Origin: Prevotella sp.
GTDB taxonomy: Bacteria > Bacteroidota > Bacteroidia > Bacteroidales > Bacteroidaceae
Direction: 5' to 3'
Assembly: GCA_015060485.1 (NCBI GenBank)
Contig: SUYI01000002.1
Span: 62,001 to 126,000, forward strand
Length of the DNA stretch: 64,000 nt
Shown: positions 60,304 to 64,000 of the stretch, one piece after another
Position numbering within the stretch: the first letter of the stretch is position 1
Layout: every line of letters starts with the position of its first letter
The notes under the pieces: model-generated
Database searches by the model: none
What the model was told of the DNA's origin: nothing
The model's input: the letters and a program-made list of their open reading frames with translations, nothing else
Made by a program: the position numbers and the translations under genes

Positions 60304-61494
60304 ATGAAAATCCTTGTATTAAACTGTGGCTCTTCGTCTATCAAGTATGCCCTTTACAATATGGACGACAAGAGTGTGATGACTAGCGGTGGCGCTGAAC
60401 GCGTGGGCTTGGACGGCGCCTTTGTAAAGGTGAAGCTGGCCAATGGCGAAAAGAAGCAGATTATGCACGACATCCCTGAACATACCGAGGGTGTGAAGTT
60501 CATCTTCTCGCTGCTTACCGATCCTGAGATTGGTGTCATCAAGAGCCTCGATGAGATTGACGCTGTGGGTCATCGTATGGTGCATGGTGGTGAGAAGTTC
60601 AACAAGAGTGTTATCCTGACTGACGAGGTGCTGAAGGCCTTCGAGGAGTGCTCTGACCTTGCTCCGCTGCACAACCCCGCTAACCTGAAAGGTGTGAATG
60701 CTGTGAAGGAACTGATGCCAGGCCTGCCTCAGGTGGGTGTTTTCGATACCGCCTTCCACCAGACGATGCCTCCTAAGGCCTACATGTACGCTATTCCTTA
60801 CGAACTGTACGAGAAGTACGGTATTCGCCGTTATGGTTTCCACGGAACTTCTCATCGTTATGTCAGTGCTCGTGCCTGCGAGTTCCTGGGCATTCCCGCT
60901 GAGGGCACCAAGATGGTAACCTGCCACGTAGGTAATGGCGGTTCTATCGCTGCTGTTGTTGATGGCAAGTGCATCGACACCTCGATGGGTCTCACTCCGC
61001 TGGAGGGCCTCGTGATGGGTACTCGTGCCGGCGACATCGATGGTGGTGCTGTGACGTTCATCGAGAAGAAACTGGGTCTCGACGCTGACGGTATGTCGAA
61101 CCTGCTCAACAAGAAGAGTGGTGTTGCCGGTCTTACTGGCGGTTCTTCTGATATGCGTGATGTAGAGAATGCTGCCAAGGAAGGCGATCCTAAAGCTAAG
61201 TTGGCTCAGGACATGTATTTCTATCGCATCAAGAAGTACATCGGTGCCTATGCTGCCGCTATGGGTGGTCTGGATGTTATCGTCTTCACCGCTGGTGTCG
61301 GCGAGAACCAGATCAGCATGCGTTCAGAGGTTTGCAAGAATATGGAGTTCCTGGGCGTAAAGTTTGACGAGTCGAAGAATAACGTTCGTGGTGAAGAGGC
61401 TGTCATCTCTGCCGACGACTCGAAGGTGAAGGTGGTTGTCATTCCTACTGACGAGGAGCTGATGATTGCTACAGATACGATGAACCTGCTCTAA
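60304..61494 (+). CDS. ackA: Acetate kinase
   Basis: 396 residues. The two acetate kinase signatures are VLNCGSSSIKYALYN at the N-terminus and GFHGTSHRYVSARA; the ATP-binding CHVGNGGSIAAV is also present. It transfers phosphate from acetyl phosphate to ADP. Codon use is strongly biased toward a few codons, as for pta, suggesting high expression. A strong terminator follows 19 nt after the stop. Confidence 0.98.
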   Translation: MKILVLNCGSSSIKYALYNMDDKSVMTSGGAERVGLDGAFVKVKLANGEKKQIMHDIPEHTEGVKFIFSLLTDPEIGVIKSLDEIDAVGHRMVHGGEKFNKSVILTDEVLKAFEECSDLAPLHNPANLKGVNAVKELMPGLPQVGVFDTAFHQTMPPKAYMYAIPYELYEKYGIRRYGFHGTSHRYVSARACEFLGIPAEGTKMVTCHVGNGGSIAAVVDGKCIDTSMGLTPLEGLVMGTRAGDIDGGAVTFIEKKLGLDADGMSNLLNKKSGVAGLTGGSSDMRDVENAAKEGDPKAKLAQDMYFYRIKKYIGAYAAAMGGLDVIVFTAGVGENQISMRSEVCKNMEFLGVKFDESKNNVRGEEAVISADDSKVKVVVIPTDEELMIATDTMNLL

Positions 61495-61513
61495 GGTTCT
61501 TAAAGTTATTGGA

Positions 61514-61553
61514 GCGGGCACCCGAATTAATAAAGGTGCCCGCCTTTTCTTTG
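61514..61553 (+). terminator. Terminator of pta-ackA
   Basis: A 9-bp GC-rich stem (GCGGGCACC 61514-61522 with GGTGCCCGC 61535-61543) followed by CTTTTCTTTG. Confidence 0.9.
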
Positions 61554-61615
61554 TATAAAGACACATTTTTAATATTTATTTAGTGACGTTTGTGTCCTTT
61601 GTGGATTATTTTTAG

Positions 61616-61623
61616 TACCTTTG
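61616..61623 (+). promoter_or_regulatory. -7 box of purL
   Basis: TACCTTTG, 31 nt upstream of the ATG at 61655. Candidate -33 TTTG at 61589-61592 is slightly too far. Confidence 0.65.
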
Positions 61624-61654
61624 CAGGCAAATTCAAAAATTAAAAGAATAAGGT

Positions 61655-64000
61655 ATGATACGCTTCTTTCAGACCCCACAGAAAACGGTGATTGCCACTG
61701 AGGTGGATCACACACTGAGTGAACAGGAAATCAAAGAATTAAACTGGCTTTACGGCGAGGCAATGATGCTCGAAGTAGACGCGCTCGAGGGATTCTTCGT
61801 CGGTCCGCGTCGTGAGATGGTGACCCCATGGTCTACTAATGCCGTTGAGATTACCCAGAACATGGGTCTCAAGGGCATCAGCCGTATTGAGGAGTATTTC
61901 CCCGCCAGCAGCAAGGATGCTGAGTACGATGAGATGCTGCAGCGTATGTATACTGGCATCAACCAGGATATCTTCACCATCAACATCAAACCCGAGCCTA
62001 TCAAGTATGTGGATGATCTTGAGGAATACAACGAACAGGAGGGTCTGGCCCTGAGTCCTGAGGAGATTGAGTATCTCCATGGACTGGAGAAGCACAATGG
62101 TCGTCCACTGACGGATTCAGAGATCTTCGGTTTTGCCCAGATCAACTCTGAGCACTGCCGTCATAAGATCTTCGGTGGTACGTTTATCATCGACGGCAAG
62201 GAGATGGAGTCGAGTCTCTTCGCGATGATTAAGAAGACCACTCAGGAGAACCCCAACAAGATTCTCTCAGCCTATAAGGACAACGTGGCCTTTGCACAGG
62301 GGCCCGTCGTTGAGCAGTTTGCCCCGAAAGACCAGAGCACAAGCGACTGGTTCCAGGTGAAGGATATCGAGAGTGTCATCTCGCTGAAAGCTGAGACGCA
62401 TAACTTCCCCACGACCGTAGAGCCTTTCAACGGTGCAGCTACCGGTACTGGCGGTGAGATCCGCGACCGTATGGGTGGTGGCGTCGGTTCTTGGCCAATC
62501 GCTGGTACCGCTGTCTATATGACGGCGTATCCTCGTCTTGACGACTCGGAAATTAAGAATGAAGAATTAAGAATTAAGAGAGACTGGGAGAATATCCTGC
62601 CCGTGCGCCAGTGGTTGTATCAGACCCCACAGCAGATTCTGACGAAGGCCTCGAATGGTGCCTCAGACTTCGGTAACAAATTTGGCCAGCCACTGATTTG
62701 TGGTTCTGTGCTGACCTTCGAGCATCAGGAGGGTAAGGAGAAGTATGCCTACGATAAGGTTATCATGCTGGCTGGTGGCGTGGGTTACGGCACTAAGCGC
62801 GACTGCTTGAAGAAGGAGCCTCAGAAGGGTAACAAGGTGGTCGTTGTGGGTGGTGATAACTATCGCATCGGATTGGGCGGTGGTTCTGTATCATCAGTTG
62901 ATACTGGCCGTTACAGCAACGGTATCGAACTGAATGCTGTTCAGCGTGCCAACCCAGAGATGCAGAAGCGTGCCTACAACCTCGTTCGTGCACTCTGCGA
63001 GGAGGATGTGAATCCTGTTGTTTCAATACACGACCACGGATCAGCAGGTCACTTGAACTGCTTGTCTGAGCTTGTTGAGGAGTGCGGTGGCGAGATTGAC
63101 ATGACCAAGCTGCCTATTGGTGACAAGACCCTTTCATCGAAGGAGATTATCGCCAACGAGAGTCAGGAGCGTATGGGCTTGCTCATCGACGAGAAGCATA
63201 TCGAGCATGTACGTAAGATTGCTGAGCGCGAGCGTGCTCCGCTGTATGTCGTTGGTGAGACCACAGGCGATGCCCACTTCTCGTTCAAGCAGGGCGACGG
63301 CGTAAAGCCTTTCGACCTCGACGTGGCCCAGATGTTCGGACACTCTCCGAAGACCATCATGCGCGACAATACCGTTGAACGCCATTACGAAGATGTAACT
63401 TATACACAGGATAAGATTAACGAGTATCTCGAGCGTGTGCTCCAGTTGGAGGCTGTGGCTTGTAAGGACTGGTTGACGAATAAGGTAGACCGCTCTGTGA
63501 CAGGTAAGATTGCCCGTCAGCAGTGTCAGGGTGAGATCCAGTTGCCTTTGAGCGACTGTGGTGTCGTAGCCCTCGACTACCGTGGTGAGAAGGGTATCGC
63601 TACAGCCCTTGGTCATGCGCCTCAGGCTGGTTTGGCTGATCCTGCTGCAGGCAGTGTGCTCTCTGTGGCAGAGGCGCTGACGAATATTGTCTGGGCGCCT
63701 ATGGCTGAGGGTATGGACTCTATTTCATTGAGTGCCAACTGGATGTGGCCATGCCGCTCTCAGGAGGGTGAGGATGCCCGTCTCTATGCTGGTGTGAAGG
63801 CGCTTTCAGACTTCTGCTGCGACCTGCATATCAACGTGCCTACTGGTAAGGACTCTCTCTCATTGAGCCAGCAATATCCTAATGGCGAGAAGATCATCTC
63901 CCCGGGAACCGTGATTGTATCAGCAGGCGGTGAGGTCAGCGACATTAAGAAGGTGGTATCGCCCGTATTGGTTAACGATAAGAATGCATCACTCTATCAT
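61655..64000 (+). CDS. purL: Phosphoribosylformylglycinamidine synthase, large single-chain form (partial)
   Basis: 782 codons from the ATG at 61655 (MIRFFQTPQKTVIA), open to the window edge; the single-chain enzyme is about 1230 residues, so the glutaminase domain lies outside. The linker and first synthetase half show INSEHCRHKIFGGTF, TATGAGGEIRDR-type AATGTGGEIRDRMGGG and FGQPLICGSV. It makes FGAM from FGAR, ATP and glutamine in purine synthesis. EIKNEELRIKRD, just after the TAYPRLDDS strand, is coded by a GAATTAAGAATTAAG repeat (62550-62580) and looks inserted, in frame. Confidence 0.95.
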   Translation, partial: MIRFFQTPQKTVIATEVDHTLSEQEIKELNWLYGEAMMLEVDALEGFFVGPRREMVTPWSTNAVEITQNMGLKGISRIEEYFPASSKDAEYDEMLQRMYTGINQDIFTINIKPEPIKYVDDLEEYNEQEGLALSPEEIEYLHGLEKHNGRPLTDSEIFGFAQINSEHCRHKIFGGTFIIDGKEMESSLFAMIKKTTQENPNKILSAYKDNVAFAQGPVVEQFAPKDQSTSDWFQVKDIESVISLKAETHNFPTTVEPFNGAATGTGGEIRDRMGGGVGSWPIAGTAVYMTAYPRLDDSEIKNEELRIKRDWENILPVRQWLYQTPQQILTKASNGASDFGNKFGQPLICGSVLTFEHQEGKEKYAYDKVIMLAGGVGYGTKRDCLKKEPQKGNKVVVVGGDNYRIGLGGGSVSSVDTGRYSNGIELNAVQRANPEMQKRAYNLVRALCEEDVNPVVSIHDHGSAGHLNCLSELVEECGGEIDMTKLPIGDKTLSSKEIIANESQERMGLLIDEKHIEHVRKIAERERAPLYVVGETTGDAHFSFKQGDGVKPFDLDVAQMFGHSPKTIMRDNTVERHYEDVTYTQDKINEYLERVLQLEAVACKDWLTNKVDRSVTGKIARQQCQGEIQLPLSDCGVVALDYRGEKGIATALGHAPQAGLADPAAGSVLSVAEALTNIVWAPMAEGMDSISLSANWMWPCRSQEGEDARLYAGVKALSDFCCDLHINVPTGKDSLSLSQQYPNGEKIISPGTVIVSAGGEVSDIKKVVSPVLVNDKNASLYH
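62550..62580 (+). repeat. In-frame AATTAAGAATGAAG repeat in purL
   Basis: Three AATTAAGA-like units code for EIKNEELRIKR at a surface-type loop; this repeat type is otherwise typical of spacers. Confidence 0.7.

Noticed and set aside
1..64000. tRNA, rRNA, insertion sequences, prophage or conjugative genes
   Set aside because: None recognised by eye in spacers or coding regions; a covariance-model scan was not possible, so a missed small RNA gene cannot be excluded.

Overview
This 64 kb window is bacterial chromosome from the order Bacteroidales, most likely a Prevotella-type (Prevotellaceae) species living on plant polysaccharides. The evidence is the Bacteroidetes -7 promoter box (TAnnTTTG) ahead of many genes, the near absence of Shine-Dalgarno sequences, NigD-type and PASTA lipoprotein/membrane genes, the folP-cdaA pair, and secreted hydrolases for xylan and pectin. 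No rRNA, tRNA, CRISPR array, insertion sequence or phage gene was seen. No SusC/SusD pair lies in the window.

Layout. 1-3.3 kb: a membrane-anchored AraC-type propeller regulator (cut by the window edge) and a CE2-type acetyl esterase. 3.4-7.2 kb: housekeeping (ruvB, coaD, ybeY, LOG-family protein, U32 protein). 7.2-9.8 kb: pectate lyase coupled to a papain-fold lipoprotein. 9.8-14.7 kb (minus strand): GH67 alpha-glucuronidase, GH35/DUF5597 enzyme and an MscS channel in one operon. 14.7-15.6 kb: a gene-free stretch built as a large imperfect inverted repeat with 11-bp repeat arrays. 15.6-18.6 kb: serpin lipoprotein, ECF sigma factor and a membrane-anchored beta-barrel protein. 18.7-24.4 kb: GH3, an unknown protein and two tandem histidine phosphatases, the first lacking its catalytic histidine. 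24.4-39.5 kb: mostly housekeeping (sufE, acyltransferase, ddl, rluD, PASTA protein, rpmH, efp, GT2, radC, dprA, thioesterase, DUF2851, rnr, a KDG-kinase-like gene, SIMPL protein). 39.4-48 kb: an acid-sugar catabolic group (DUF1537 kinase, PdxA-type dehydrogenase, iron alcohol dehydrogenase, DHDPS-family aldolase, sodium symporter) interleaved with small unknown genes and a bile-acid-symporter-type transporter. 48.3-50.9 kb: nrdD-nrdG. 50.9-57.5 kb: two very large secreted glycosidases. 57.5-64 kb: folP, cdaA, pta, ackA and the first two thirds of purL.

The genes fit a saccharolytic anaerobe. Secreted GH67, GH35, GH3, CE2, PL1, a GH67/GH115-like enzyme and a GH43-like/GH2/malectin fusion would strip xylan and pectin side chains. 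KDG kinase and the acid-sugar genes would feed the released acids into glycolysis, Pta-AckA would make acetate and ATP, and NrdDG would supply deoxynucleotides without oxygen.

The most striking structural feature is a set of short intergenic-type repeats that also sit, in frame and without stops, inside at least nine protein genes (GH67, sufE, acyltransferase, DUF1537 kinase, pdxA, Fe-ADH, the GH67/GH115-like enzyme, GH43-GH2 and purL). Two of these repeats are recognisable families: one 39-bp element is shared in the same orientation and frame by Fe-ADH and GH43-GH2, and one ~42-bp element is shared by the GH67 gene and the ddl/acyltransferase spacer. The 600-bp inverted-repeat region upstream of the serpin operon is the best candidate for an undescribed element.
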